A stretch of 64,000 bases of DNA from Paenibacillus sedimenti (GCF_014534655.1 NZ_JACVVD010000015.1:60771-124770), one strand, 5' to 3'. Positions 8,392 to 17,368 are shown, counted from the stretch's first letter. Notes: generated by a model from the sequence alone, not told the origin. Numbers and translations are program-made.

Positions 8392-9282
8392 TTATTGACC
8401 GAAAGTCGCCCCCCCGTTTACATGGATCAACTGTCCCATCACATAAGTGGAATCGTCAGATGCTAGGTAAACGTATGCGGGCGCAATCTCCCAAGGCTGG
8501 GCGTCCCGTCCCATGGGATTATCAAAACCGGCCGACATATAAAGCTCCGGAGGCAGCGATGCCGGTTGTAGAGGCGTCCACGTTCTACCCGGAGCAACTG
8601 CATTTACACGGATTCCGCGGTCGATCATCGACATGCTCAAGGAACGCGTAAACGTGTTAATCGCGCCTTTGGTCGCCGAATAGTCGATCAACCCTTTAAA
8701 TCCGATATTTGCAGTTTCGGAAGAGGTGTTGATGATCGTACTTCCCGGTTTCAAGTAAGGGAGGGCCGCTTTGGTGAGATAGAACATCGCAAAAATATTC
8801 GTCCGAAAGGTCCGTTCCAGCTGTTCGCGCGTAATGCTTTCGATGCTCTCCTGATAAAACTGCACCGCTGCGTTGTTGACCAGGCAGTCGATTCGTCCGA
8901 AAGTGCGGATCGTCATTTCCGCTATATGCCCGCAAAACGATTCATCTCCGATATCTCCGGCGAGCGTGAGGCACCTTCGGCCCAACTGATTGATCCTTGC
9001 CAACGTCTCCTGGGCATCCCCGTGTTCATTGTAATAGACGACGACGATGTCCGCTCCTTCTTTGGCGAACGCGTATGCCACAGCCCTTCCAATCCCGCTG
9101 TCTCCGCCCGTTATAATCGCAACTTTATCGCGCAGCTTTCCGCTTCCTGCATATGCGGGGTTTTCGGAAACGGGTCTTGGAATCATGATGGATTCGATCC
9201 CTGGCTGCTGTGGCTGATACTGCGGCGGATAATAAATCGGAATCTTTTTACACTCGGTATAACTTCCGTAAATGGGCTTCAT
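8392..9282 (-). CDS. Short-chain dehydrogenase/reductase, general-stress type
   Basis: This 296-residue cytoplasmic NAD(P)-dependent oxidoreductase belongs to the YdaD/YhxC-like group with an N-terminal extension. It shows the cofactor motif ITGGDSGIGRAVA (about residues 58-70), NNAAVQ, the catalytic Ser in INTSSETAN, and YSATKGAI (Tyr and Lys). RVNAVAPG and HVNGGATFGQ complete the C-terminal half. The ATG at 9282 is the natural start, with a modest purine-rich site upstream. It lies upstream of the LysM-GMC pair on the same strand and could share its pathway. The substrate is unknown. Confidence 0.92.
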   Translation of the reverse strand: MKPIYGSYTECKKIPIYYPPQYQPQQPGIESIMIPRPVSENPAYAGSGKLRDKVAIITGGDSGIGRAVAYAFAKEGADIVVVYYNEHGDAQETLARINQLGRRCLTLAGDIGDESFCGHIAEMTIRTFGRIDCLVNNAAVQFYQESIESITREQLERTFRTNIFAMFYLTKAALPYLKPGSTIINTSSETANIGFKGLIDYSATKGAINTFTRSLSMSMIDRGIRVNAVAPGRTWTPLQPASLPPELYMSAGFDNPMGRDAQPWEIAPAYVYLASDDSTYVMGQLIHVNGGATFGQ

Positions 9283-9801
9283 GATATCCCGTCCTTCTTG
9301 AAAGCTGAGATATCATAACTTATGCCCATTGTGGATTGGTGATGCTACTTTCGACGGATCCATTAGGTACTTCGCTGAGCTGAATCTTCTCGGTTTCCGA
9401 ACACAGCAAGCAAATATTGGTGACTTTCATTTTGCTTGATCAACATAACAGGAGGTTTTTTTGTTTTTTTACATTTACCCCCATAAACAAACTTGCATAA
9501 TATGTTTCGATTAGGGGGAAATTTTGCTCTAATTATGAAAATATGGCAAAATGGAAGCCGCGGCAGACTGCTGCGTTCTCAGGAATTGTGAAAATAGGGC
9601 CTATAAAATTAAGGTCTTGGACACAACTTTTCTCTCCAATTCTGACAACACACATATTGTTTTTTCGGCATGAAAACCATGGATAAAAATACCAATTGAC
9701 ATTGCCTGTTTATGTATCATGGAAGTACATGTGTCCATGACCTAGGATGGTGCAACGCATATGCTGATGTTATCAGGTCTCAAGCATAAGGTGGTTATGG
9801 C
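9283..9801. other. Divergent intergenic region between the SDR and hpaB-like genes
   Basis: About 520 bases contain no convincing gene. It must carry the promoters for the leftward SDR gene and the rightward hydroxylase. A CATATGCT string near 9759 resembles a sigma-E -10 element, but no good -35 partner was found, so I do not call a promoter. Confidence 0.5.
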
Positions 9802-11256
9802 ATGCCGATAAAAACGGGAAAGCAGTACGTTGACAATTTGGATCGGGCCCGTCCGTCAGTCTGGATCAACGGTGAGAAAGTAAATGGAAAAATATCGGAC
9901 CACATCGCCTTCAAGGGACTGATCTCCACACAAGCCGCGATGTACGATATGCAGTGGAAGGGAGAATACTGCGAGCAGATGACCTACGTCTCGCCAACCA
10001 GCGGCGATCCGGTCGGGTTATCCTTTTTACAGCCGCGGTCCAAAGAAGAATTGATCCGACGAAGAATCATGATGTCTTTATGGGCCGAGACGCATCACGG
10101 ATTTTTGGGCAGGGCGCCGGATTATATGAACACCGCGCTGATGGCCTTTAGCTCGGCTTCAGAATTTTTGTCCGAACAAGATCCACGTTACGCTGAAAAT
10201 ATGAGGAACTATTATATTTACTGCCGCGAAAACGACATCACCCTCTCTCATGCTTTTGTCCAGCCGCATATTGGCCGATTCTCTACATTTATGCAAACAT
10301 TAGAGGAACCAGTTGCAGCCAGGGTGATTGAAAAGAGTGAGGACGGAATTGTGGTAAGCGGCGCTTTTCTGCTTGCCACCCAAGGTGTAACCGCAGAAGA
10401 AATATTGGTTTTTCCGCCGCCTCTGCCTTCGTTATCGGAAGAGGAGAACCCATATGCCTTTATTTTCGCAGTCCCGAATAACCTTCCGGGCATCAAGTTT
10501 ATTTGCAGGGAAAATTTCGTTATCGGATCTTCCCGTTACAATTACCCGCTCAGCTCCCAATTTGAAGAAATGGACACCCTAGTCATTTTTGATCGGGTCC
10601 TGATTCCGCATAACCGCGTGTTCTTGTATGGCGACGATCACATGGTTAACCAATTTTTGGAAGAAAGCTGCTTTCATACCCAAGTCACTCACCAGATCCT
10701 ATGTAGAACGATAGCCAAAACAGAGTTTCTGCTCGGGACTATTGAGTATATTGTTAAAGTACTCAGATTGAACACCTACGCTCATATCATCGAGAAGGTT
10801 TCGGAAGTCATCGCCGTGCTGGAGACGATGAAATCGCTCCTATTGGCAGCAGAAGACAAGGCTGTTACGGACTCGCGGGGTACAGTAATTCCCGACCCGG
10901 ACATCATGTTCACAGCCAACTTCATATATCCCAGAGTGTATCCTCGCATCATTGAAATATTGCAGCTGATCGGGGCCAGTGGATTGATCATGCTCCCGAG
11001 CGAGAAAGATTTTTATGCGGAAATATCCGAAGACATCAACAAATATTTAAGAGCGTCAGATATGGATGCTAAGAATAAAGGCGCTTTATTCAGACTCGCA
11101 TGGGAAATGAGCGCAAATTCGTTTGGAGGACGGCAAGCTTTGTATGAAAGGTTTTTCTTCGGCGATGCTGCCCGGGTTGCCGGCCGACTGTATAACGGCT
11201 ACTCCAAAAGAGACCGTAATATCGATAAAGTTAAAAAATTTTTAAGCTCAACTTAA
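9802..11256 (+). CDS. 4-hydroxyphenylacetate 3-hydroxylase family flavin monooxygenase (HpaB-like)
   Basis: This 484-residue protein is of full length for the HpaB/PvcC/YoaI group of FADH2-dependent aromatic hydroxylases. Family signs are the N-terminal KTGKQYVDNLDRARPSVWINGEKV, the central AFLLATQGVTAEEILVFP and the FDRVLIPHNRVFLYGD stretch of the flavin-binding beta-domain. The C-terminal helical part has GASGLIMLPSEKDF. The ATG follows AAGGTGG. These enzymes hydroxylate phenols with O2 and need a separate flavin reductase, which is not nearby. The gene is monocistronic and ends at a strong terminator. The substrate here is unknown. Confidence 0.9.
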   Translation: MPIKTGKQYVDNLDRARPSVWINGEKVNGKISDHIAFKGLISTQAAMYDMQWKGEYCEQMTYVSPTSGDPVGLSFLQPRSKEELIRRRIMMSLWAETHHGFLGRAPDYMNTALMAFSSASEFLSEQDPRYAENMRNYYIYCRENDITLSHAFVQPHIGRFSTFMQTLEEPVAARVIEKSEDGIVVSGAFLLATQGVTAEEILVFPPPLPSLSEEENPYAFIFAVPNNLPGIKFICRENFVIGSSRYNYPLSSQFEEMDTLVIFDRVLIPHNRVFLYGDDHMVNQFLEESCFHTQVTHQILCRTIAKTEFLLGTIEYIVKVLRLNTYAHIIEKVSEVIAVLETMKSLLLAAEDKAVTDSRGTVIPDPDIMFTANFIYPRVYPRIIEILQLIGASGLIMLPSEKDFYAEISEDINKYLRASDMDAKNKGALFRLAWEMSANSFGGRQALYERFFFGDAARVAGRLYNGYSKRDRNIDKVKKFLSST

Positions 11257-11357
11257 TAGAGGCTAGTGTCGACGAAATCCTCATGCAATAATTATGAAAC
11301 TGTAGGGTAGTTTGGATGTATCAAAAGGCCATTTTCAATTATTTATGAAATAAAAAA

Positions 11358-11383
11358 ACGGAGCCACGCGGGCTCCGTTTTTT
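11358..11383 (+). terminator. Rho-independent terminator after the hpaB-like gene
   Basis: ACGGAGCC (11358-11365) pairs with GGCTCCGT (11371-11378) around a five-base loop and is followed by a T-rich run. It has the form of a canonical terminator. Confidence 0.88.
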
Positions 11384-11655
11384 ATTAATTCTGAAACACC
11401 ACATCTCTTATGAAAACAGTATTGAAAGTAACTTGCTCGGAATGATTCTTGCAAAACAAAGGCTCAATTTATTCATGAAAAACCAGGATATTAACGAAGA
11501 GTTTACATTCGCTGGGGCAGGCAAGATGTGGTGTAAACAGCGCGATCAGCGGTAAGAGAGAAGGCGTTGCCTTCCTCCTTTCAGGGGTCCCGCCAACAAA
11601 ACGCGAAAAACGTACGCTAAGACATTTTGATCTTTTGTGTATAAACTCCTTTATG
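11384..11655. other. Gene-free stretch
   Basis: No coding frame is supported. A small GAAGGC/GCCTTC hairpin lies near 11565, and GGGTCCCGCCAAC near 11584 resembles the inverted repeat at 8341. Nothing else was recognised. Confidence 0.4.
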
Positions 11656-11914
11656 CTTTAATATGTTCTAAGTTTTTCTGCATCTGCGACAGCACATTCT
11701 AAAGAACTAGGCGTTCTTCTGCGCTGACATTGGCGAGCACTTCCTTCATAAAATGCTCTTTTACTTCTAGGGAAGACTCGATCTGTTCTCGCCCATGATT
11801 GGTTAAGCAAACAAGTATTATACGATTGTCCTCAGATTTCCTTCTTCTTAATACCCGCCGGTAAAATCCATGGATGATTATAAGAGATACCTGGATGCCG
11901 TACAAGCGAAGCAT
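11656..11914 (-). pseudogene. Remnant of a MarR-family regulator
   Basis: The leftward frame gives RRRKSEDNRIILVCLTNHGR and then IESSLEVKEHFMKEVLAN. This is the wing and dimerisation helix of a MarR repressor. An in-frame TAG near 11699-11701 interrupts the last helix, which continues as NVLSQMQKNLEHIKA to a proper stop near 11656. The N-terminal half with the recognition helix is missing. The piece is a degraded C-terminal fragment. Confidence 0.65.
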
Positions 11915-11934
11915 CCGGACTATGTCCTTTAACT

Positions 11935-12180
11935 ATTGGAGGTCGTGGTTTTTTCCGCGTTGGTATACCGCAGGAGAATGGGCGTAAAGACATTCGCTTC
12001 ACTGCTATCGTTCAAGATTCGTTCACTGGCGGAATTCCGTTCAGCGTGGCCTTGTCGGCGGATGGCAAGAAGGTTCTCGGCGCTGCAACCATCGGGGACC
12101 CGGAATCCGAATTCGCTAAATTCCCGGCGCCGTTTAACTCTCATGATTCGATCTACGGCCACTTCGGAACGAGGGTGGAA
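11935..12180 (+). pseudogene. Unassigned coding fragment
   Basis: A rightward frame without a start reads GRKDIRFTAIVQDSFTGG, IPFSVALSADGKKVLG and then SEFAKFPAPFNSHDSIYG. Its composition looks like real protein, but it lacks a start, a ribosome-binding site and a clean end. I do not recognise the family. It lies between the MarR remnant and the gerA operon and is best read as decayed sequence. Confidence 0.35.
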
Positions 12181-12436
12181 TTAGAAAGTACAATAATAAA
12201 GATCCGCTATCAGGCCAAGCTGTACAAGCTCTGGATCCGGCAAAAAATGCTTCCGGTATACCAGCCCGGATGTTCAAAACATGAAGCCTGCTGCTCTCCG
12301 GACAGACTTCCGTGCAGGCAGGATGGGCGTCATCTTTAGGTTGAAAGTCCCGAACGGGGGCTAGCGAGCGCCCGAGAATGCTGGAGATGATCAGAATTAA
12401 TACCCAATTATTTCGGAAGCGCTTACTCCTAAACAC
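12170..12436 (-). CDS. Small leftward frame with a membrane segment, probably a truncated gene
   Basis: A GTG at 12436 has an AAGGAGG site seven bases upstream and opens MFRSKRFRNNWVLILIISS, one clear membrane helix. The sequence after about residue 30 (DFQPKDDAHPACTEVC) looks unlike a membrane protein and may be a shifted frame. It diverges from the gerA operon. It could be the start of a lost transporter. The function is unknown. Confidence 0.3.
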
Positions 12437-12478
12437 GGCGTTTCCTCCTTGACTCATTGACGTCGGCTCGTCGAAAAG

Positions 12479-12508
12479 GAATAAGAATAATATTCCAAGA
12501 AAATAATA
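12479..12508 (+). promoter_or_regulatory. Sigma-G-like forespore promoter of the gerA operon
   Basis: GAATA at 12479-12483 fits the sigma-G -35 element (GMATR). After exactly 18 bases comes AATAATA at 12502-12508, which differs from the -10 consensus CATNMTA only in the first base. Transcription would begin near 12515, upstream of the GTG at 12541. gerA-family operons are known to be read by sigma-G in the forespore, so element and context agree. Confidence 0.6.
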
Positions 12509-12540
12509 TGTACATCCAGAACTTGCAAGGAGGACGGGAC

Positions 12541-13998
12541 GTGCACAAACTCACAACGAATTTGGCAGAGAATATTCAGTACCTTCGCAGCCAACTGGAT
12601 CGCTGTGGGGATATAGAATTTATTGAATGGTCGGCCAGTTTATATCTTATATATTGCAAAAATTTGATCGACGTTCAACAATTGCATCAGCAAGTATTTC
12701 AACCCTTATACGAGAATTTGGAGCGTAACGATGTTACATCAATCGAAGATTTTACTTCTTTGAAAGATAGTATTTCACCGACTTCCTCCTTGGTGCTATC
12801 GGAAGACGCAGACGAGATGATTGACCGAATCCTTAACGGTTCTCTTGCACTGTTGATTAATAATCAGTCAAAGGCATTGTTGATCGACCTGGCTAATGTG
12901 ACTTTTCGCAAAGTAGAAAAGCCTTCCAACGAATCAAACATACGTGGACCTAACCATGCGTTTGTGGAAACTTTACACACAAACCTTTCGCTAATGAGAT
13001 ACATTCTTCCCCATCCTTCTTTTAAAGTGGAAATGATGCAAATCGGTAAGTATTCGCACACGAAAATTGCCATTGTCTATATAGATGATGTAGTTAATGA
13101 TACAGCCTTGCAACAAGTTCGGGAACGACTTTCCCGCATCCAAATCGACGCCATTTTGGGTTCGGGTTACTTGGAAGAATTAATTGAAGATCATCCTTTC
13201 TCGCTTTTTCCGCAAATGAAAAATACGGAACGTCCCGATACGCTGGCCGCTGCCTTGTTAGAGGGGAGAATCGGGGTTATGGGTGACGGAACACCGTATC
13301 AATTAATCGTGCCTACCGAGTTTTTTATGTTTCTGCATGCTGCAGAGGACCATTACGAACGCTTTTACATTGCTACAGCTTTGCGATTGATTCGCATACT
13401 GTGTTTATTAATAGCGCTTCTGCTTCCTGCATTTTATATCGCGGTAACCACTTTTCATATGGAGATGCTGCCTACCGAATTCGCCATTTCCATTGCCGAA
13501 CAAAGAGAGGGGGTTCCCTTTTCCGCTTTTTTTGAAGCGATGATTATGGAATTATTTTTAGAAATCATGAGGGAAGCCGGGGTGCGTCTGCCCAAAGCAA
13601 TTGGAGCGTCAGTAAGCATTGTTGGCGTGCTGGTTATTGGCGATGCAGCGATCATTTCAGGCATTGCCTCCCCGGCCATGGTTATTGTGGTCGCGTTGAC
13701 GGGTATAGCTTCGTTTGCGATACCCTCATTTAATATCGCGATTTCTCTGCGATTGCTTCGATTTTTGATGATGATTATTTCCTCGGCGCTTGGCTTGTTT
13801 GGGCTAATGATTGGTATCCTTGCAGTTATCATCCATATGAATTCAATCCGTTCGTTCGGAGTACCTTATCTGAATGTGCTTTCAGCGCCGCGTCCGGACA
13901 GCTTCAAAGATTTCATCGCCCGTTTCCCTCATCGCTTCCTAAAAACTCGTCCATCTCCGTACAGCAAAGGTGACAATACTCGCTATAAAAGGAAGTGA
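12541..13998 (+). CDS. Spore germination receptor subunit A (GerAA/GerKA family)
   Basis: This 485-residue inner-membrane protein is the A subunit of a nutrient germinant receptor. The N-terminal soluble domain (about 1-270) includes ILNGSLALLINNQSKALLID and the RGPNHAFVETL motif. About five hydrophobic segments follow (IRILCLLIALLLPAFYIA, ASVSIVGVLVIGDAAIISG and others). GTG at 12541 is chosen because AAGGAGG lies seven bases before it; a longer frame from 12457 would start upstream of the sigma-G-like promoter. The C subunit gene starts two bases after the stop. The germinant is unknown. Confidence 0.93.
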   Translation: MHKLTTNLAENIQYLRSQLDRCGDIEFIEWSASLYLIYCKNLIDVQQLHQQVFQPLYENLERNDVTSIEDFTSLKDSISPTSSLVLSEDADEMIDRILNGSLALLINNQSKALLIDLANVTFRKVEKPSNESNIRGPNHAFVETLHTNLSLMRYILPHPSFKVEMMQIGKYSHTKIAIVYIDDVVNDTALQQVRERLSRIQIDAILGSGYLEELIEDHPFSLFPQMKNTERPDTLAAALLEGRIGVMGDGTPYQLIVPTEFFMFLHAAEDHYERFYIATALRLIRILCLLIALLLPAFYIAVTTFHMEMLPTEFAISIAEQREGVPFSAFFEAMIMELFLEIMREAGVRLPKAIGASVSIVGVLVIGDAAIISGIASPAMVIVVALTGIASFAIPSFNIAISLRLLRFLMMIISSALGLFGLMIGILAVIIHMNSIRSFGVPYLNVLSAPRPDSFKDFIARFPHRFLKTRPSPYSKGDNTRYKRK

Positions 13999-13999
13999 C

Positions 14000-15157
14000 A
14001 TGATGTTAGGGAAAAAGGCGCAGTTTTGCTTGTTCTTGTGCTTGGTTTTGTCTATGCCATTGCTTGCAGGGTGCTGGAATAGAAAAGAGGTAAACCAGAT
14101 TTTTTTCGTTTCGGCAGGGGGAATTGAAAAAAAGGAAAACAAAGTGAGGCTGACAATCCAGTTCTTACGTCCGAAAGAAAAAGAGCAACAGAAAAAAGAA
14201 TCTTCCGCTATCACGCTGACAACACAAGGAGAAACCATATTCGAAGCGTTACGTTTGCTGAATTTAAGAGTGTCAAGAAAAGGGTTTTGGTCGCATGCGT
14301 ACGCTATCGTATTAAGTGAAGAGATTGCCAAAGAAGGCATTTTGCCATACCTCGATTTATTTAGGCGCGATCACGAAATGCGCCAGGATATGGTTTTAAT
14401 AATTACCGACAAGCCGGAACAATTGTTAAGATCCGTACCCAATATAGAAATGGTGCTTGCCCGCGAACTGAAAGATTCGATGAAAGGAGGATCGAAGTTT
14501 GCGGGGATTCCGGTGTTCAGTACATTGCATGAAGTGGCAAAAATGCTTTATTCAAAATCACCCTATGCTGCGATAACCCATGTGACGGTGGATGAAAAAT
14601 CGAAGAAGTTTCGTATAGATGGAGTCTCGTTCTTCCAAAAAGATCGTATGGTAGGTACGTTTAAAGAAAAAGATGTATCCGGATGGCACTGGTTAACAGG
14701 TGATATTAAAAGCACAATTATCACTTTACCCTGCGACAAACAAAAGAAAACAGCCGCTGCAAACCTTAGCATCGAAATTATTAGAGCAACCAGTAAGTTA
14801 GAAGTTATCAGAGAAAACAGAAGACTGACATTAAAAGTGAAGGTAAAAGCACAATCCAATGTTGGGGAAAATGGTTGCAAAAGTGATTTAAAGAAAGAGG
14901 AGGAATTTCTCAGATTAGGAAAATTAACGTCAGATAAAGTTGGAAAAATAATAGAACATATGTTTGATTATGCGCAAAAAACGATAAAAACGGACGTTTT
15001 CGGATTCGGTTCCGTCTATTATCAACAATATCCAAAAAGCTGGAAAACAATAAAACCCGACTGGAACGAGCTCTTTTCCAATGCAGAAAAAGAGATCGAA
15101 GTAGATGTAAAAGTTATCGGTTCAGGGTTGATTTTTTCCGAAAAAATTGGAGAGTGA
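14000..15157 (+). CDS. Spore germination receptor lipoprotein subunit C (GerAC/GerKC family)
   Basis: This 385-residue protein carries a lipoprotein signal (LSMPLLAGC, Cys at about 22, then WNRKEVNQI, the family start). The body has the Ger(x)C domains: LRVSRKGFWSHAYAIVLSEE, then FAGIPVFSTLHEVAKML, and the C-terminal domain with DVFGFGSVYYQQYPKSW. It anchors to the outer face of the spore inner membrane and works with subunits A and B. Two adjacent ATGs (14000, 14003) follow AGGAAGTG, and either could be used. Its end overlaps the region where the B subunit starts, so the genes are translationally coupled. Confidence 0.92.
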   Translation: MMLGKKAQFCLFLCLVLSMPLLAGCWNRKEVNQIFFVSAGGIEKKENKVRLTIQFLRPKEKEQQKKESSAITLTTQGETIFEALRLLNLRVSRKGFWSHAYAIVLSEEIAKEGILPYLDLFRRDHEMRQDMVLIITDKPEQLLRSVPNIEMVLARELKDSMKGGSKFAGIPVFSTLHEVAKMLYSKSPYAAITHVTVDEKSKKFRIDGVSFFQKDRMVGTFKEKDVSGWHWLTGDIKSTIITLPCDKQKKTAAANLSIEIIRATSKLEVIRENRRLTLKVKVKAQSNVGENGCKSDLKKEEEFLRLGKLTSDKVGKIIEHMFDYAQKTIKTDVFGFGSVYYQQYPKSWKTIKPDWNELFSNAEKEIEVDVKVIGSGLIFSEKIGE

Positions 15158-15162
15158 GCGAA

Positions 15163-16284
15163 ATGGCAGTATCCAATAACCATATTACTTCCGTTCAAGC
15201 ATTCGGGTTAATTGTATCACAAATTTTAGGAACCAGCTTTCTTGTAATTCCGGGCACGGTTGTAGGCTTAGCAGGCGTAGATGCATGGATATCTTCCATC
15301 ATTGCTATAGGTTATGGACTTTTTTCAGGATGGTTGATCGTTCTACTGTTTCGATTATATCCGAATGCGACACTCGTTCAGATACCTGAGAACATTTTGG
15401 GGCGCTGGTTAGGCAAAGTGGTCGGGTTTGGTTATTGCATCTTTTTTCTGATCTCAAACAGTACGGTGATCCGTCAAGGAGGGGCACTGATCACTACCGT
15501 GTTTTTGCCGGAGACACCGCTCATCGTTATTATTGCATGCTACATGGCGCTTGTGATTTATATTGCTAAAATGGGGATGGAAGTGGTTGCACGGACTAAT
15601 CTTATGTTGCTTACTTTATTAATCGTTTCGATCTTCATCATTCTTATCGCGTCATTGGAGAACATGGACATCCCTTTATTGCCGATTGCCGGAGAAGGAC
15701 TGAAGCCAATTCTTACCGGTTCGATTGCGCCTGGCAGTTGGCTATCCCAGGTGATCATGGTAGGTATGGTTCTCCCTTATTTACAGCACAAGGAACATGC
15801 GTTGAAAATCATCGCTACCGGTGTGATTTTTACCGGAATCATGCAAACCTTAATTACAGTAGTAACGTTGGCTGTCCTAGGATTACAAACCGAAAATTTT
15901 CCGTTTCCTGTTTATGACGTCGCAAAATTAATTGATCTCGATATTTTATGGAGAAGACTTGACGTTATGATCGTGGTGATGTGGATAGCAGGTGTTTTTA
16001 TAAAAATGGCATTCTGGTTTTATATAACCGTTGTCGGACTTTCGCAAGTGTTTGAGTTGCATGACTATCGGCCATTGGTCATTCCGCTGGCCATATTGTC
16101 GGGCGGAATGGCTATGCTTTCTGCAACCAATGCAGCAGATTTAAGCGAGTATCTGGGAAGCGTGTGGCCTTTATTTTCGCTGATGACATTCGAAATGCCG
16201 CTGCCCCTTTTGTTGTTGATCATTGCTTGGATACGGAATAGGAGTAAGAAACGTATCGTCGGGGGTGACAGCAGTGTGGTATAA
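15163..16284 (+). CDS. Spore germination receptor permease subunit B (GerAB/GerKB family)
   Basis: This protein of about 373 residues has about ten membrane helices and belongs to the amino-acid-permease-like GerAB family, which binds the germinant. Family signs are the start NNHITSVQAFGLIVSQILG and the region LLPIAGEGLKPILTGS. ATG 15163 is preferred over GTG 15154 because GGAG at 15149 lies about ten bases before it. The gene is the third of the operon and its end overlaps the small D-like gene. Confidence 0.92.
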   Translation: MAVSNNHITSVQAFGLIVSQILGTSFLVIPGTVVGLAGVDAWISSIIAIGYGLFSGWLIVLLFRLYPNATLVQIPENILGRWLGKVVGFGYCIFFLISNSTVIRQGGALITTVFLPETPLIVIIACYMALVIYIAKMGMEVVARTNLMLLTLLIVSIFIILIASLENMDIPLLPIAGEGLKPILTGSIAPGSWLSQVIMVGMVLPYLQHKEHALKIIATGVIFTGIMQTLITVVTLAVLGLQTENFPFPVYDVAKLIDLDILWRRLDVMIVVMWIAGVFIKMAFWFYITVVGLSQVFELHDYRPLVIPLAILSGGMAMLSATNAADLSEYLGSVWPLFSLMTFEMPLPLLLLIIAWIRNRSKKRIVGGDSSVV

Positions 16285-16513
16285 ATTACTGCTATGGATT
16301 TTGTTGGTTATTGTTGTTCTCTTGTATGAACGAACGAAAATCAACAATCTTCCGGCTCATGCACGGAAGAGGGTATGGCTCGTTTTGTGGGGAATACAGA
16401 TTGTTGCCTTCTGGCCTATTGTTACAATCGTATTTGATCTGCAGCCCATCTCCCACACTAAGTTTCTTGAGGATCTATACAAGCCGCTCGTGAATTTAAT
16501 TAAGAAAAAGTGA
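16274..16513 (+). CDS. Small two-helix membrane protein, gerA-operon D-subunit type
   Basis: A 79-residue frame starts at GTG 16274 behind GGGGGTGA, inside the end of the GerB gene, and continues past it. It has two hydrophobic helices (LLLWILLVIVVLLY and VWLVLWGIQIVAFWPIV) separated by a basic loop, and a Lys-rich end. Small two-helix D proteins of this form are known from some gerA-type operons (for example gerK and gerU) and modulate receptor activity. Identity rests on topology and position, not on sequence motifs. Confidence 0.65.
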   Translation: MWYKLLLWILLVIVVLLYERTKINNLPAHARKRVWLVLWGIQIVAFWPIVTIVFDLQPISHTKFLEDLYKPLVNLIKKK

Positions 16514-16525
16514 GCATTCCATCTT

Positions 16526-16741
16526 TCATTTATTGAAAGCAGGATAATCGGGGGGATAAGCGCCATAGTTCCTTTGATAGATCATCGTCAATATTTCATG
16601 ATTCCGCCGAACCATTACTTGCATTTCATTGGCGACCATCAAGTGTTGCTGCATGATCTGCCGTATTTGCGCCAATTCTAATCGGGTCTGGTATAGTTCT
16701 CTTGCAGGATCGTAATACAACCGCGGATATCCCTGTATCAT
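16526..16741 (-). CDS. Small coiled-coil protein at the end of the gerP-like operon
   Basis: This 71-residue protein (MIQGYPRLYYDPARELYQTR) is mostly one amphipathic helix (about 15-55) with a Tyr/Pro-rich end (YGAYPPDYPAF). ATG 16741 follows GGAGGG with good spacing; a longer frame has no site. It is the last gene of the leftward cluster with gerPC-, gerPD- and gerPA-like genes, with about 25 bases between it and the gerPC-like gene. The Tyr-rich tail is reminiscent of spore-coat proteins, but I do not recognise a family. Confidence 0.65.
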   Translation of the reverse strand: MIQGYPRLYYDPARELYQTRLELAQIRQIMQQHLMVANEMQVMVRRNHEILTMIYQRNYGAYPPDYPAFNK

Positions 16742-16766
16742 GCTTGTTCCCTCCACCTTCAACGAG

Positions 16767-17126
16767 CTAGACGTTAGGATCGGATTCGCCTGGAGACGAG
16801 TTCAAGTCCTCAAACTGAATGTCCTTTCCTTGTTCCACATCGTCAATTATTTTCTTCAGCTGCTCTTCGTCCGTTAAAGCAGTCAAGCCGATATTTAATG
16901 TGCCTTTCAGGTCTTTGACAGCGAGTTCCTGAATTTTATAATTGATATTTTCAATATGAATCGGCTTGATCTGTTCCAACTGCTCCTTCAACTTCATGCT
17001 ATCCAGCTCCGAATTTTCTTTTAGTCTTCGAATTTCCTGCTCCAACAGCTGGTTGGAGGTCTCCAACTGCCGCATTCTTTGCTCGATTTGCAACAAATAT
17101 TGATATTGTTTGTATGGATCATACAT
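16767..17126 (-). CDS. GerPC-like spore coat permeability protein
   Basis: The 119-residue protein starts with a coiled coil (about 5-55, LLQIEQRMRQLETSNQLLEQ). It continues with IKPIHIENINYKIQELAVK and GTLNIGLTALTDEEQ, the signature I associate with GerPC. It is shorter than B. subtilis GerPC (about 200 residues) and lacks that protein's C-terminal part. GerP proteins sit in the spore coat and allow germinants to reach their receptors. The ATG at 17126 follows an AAAGGAGG site. It lies in a compact leftward cluster with gerPD- and gerPA-like genes. Confidence 0.75.
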   Translation of the reverse strand: MYDPYKQYQYLLQIEQRMRQLETSNQLLEQEIRRLKENSELDSMKLKEQLEQIKPIHIENINYKIQELAVKDLKGTLNIGLTALTDEEQLKKIIDDVEQGKDIQFEDLNSSPGESDPNV

Positions 17127-17178
17127 GGATTGTAAGCCTCCTTTCTCGCCAAAGTGTTCGAGCTGTGGTTCCCATTAT

Positions 17179-17340
17179 TTATGGGGGTGAAGGCTGAACC
17201 AATTCGGGAACCGGTTCCGCTTGGGGAGCTGGCGCAGTTATCGTTTCCGCGCGATTGTTGCACAGGATGGTTTTTCCAATATTCAAGGATCCAACCGTCG
17301 ATATGGAATATATTTTAATGTTGGTAATGGTAATATTCAT
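17179..17340 (-). CDS. Short GerPD-like protein
   Basis: A 53-residue frame begins MNITITNIKIYSISTVGSLN and IGKTILCNNRAE, and ends in a Pro/Glu-rich tail (APAPQAEPVPELVQPSPP). The first 30 residues match the form of GerPB/GerPD (short beta-strand proteins with a SVFxIG-like motif, here SLNIGKT). The start has a GAGG site about ten bases before it. It fits exactly between the gerPA-like and gerPC-like genes. Confidence 0.6.
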   Translation of the reverse strand: MNITITNIKIYSISTVGSLNIGKTILCNNRAETITAPAPQAEPVPELVQPSPP

Positions 17341-17368
17341 TCCGTTGTTTCCTCATTTCTTAAATGGC

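Noticed and set aside
9690..9725. Housekeeping promoter TTGACA before the hpaB-like gene
   Set aside because: TTGACA is present, but no -10 element occurs at 16-18 bases.
12412..12428. GGAAGCGCTTACTCC as a cre site
   Set aside because: The core AAGCGCTT fits, but the outer positions do not, and it lies between a gene remnant and a sporulation operon where catabolite repression has no clear target.
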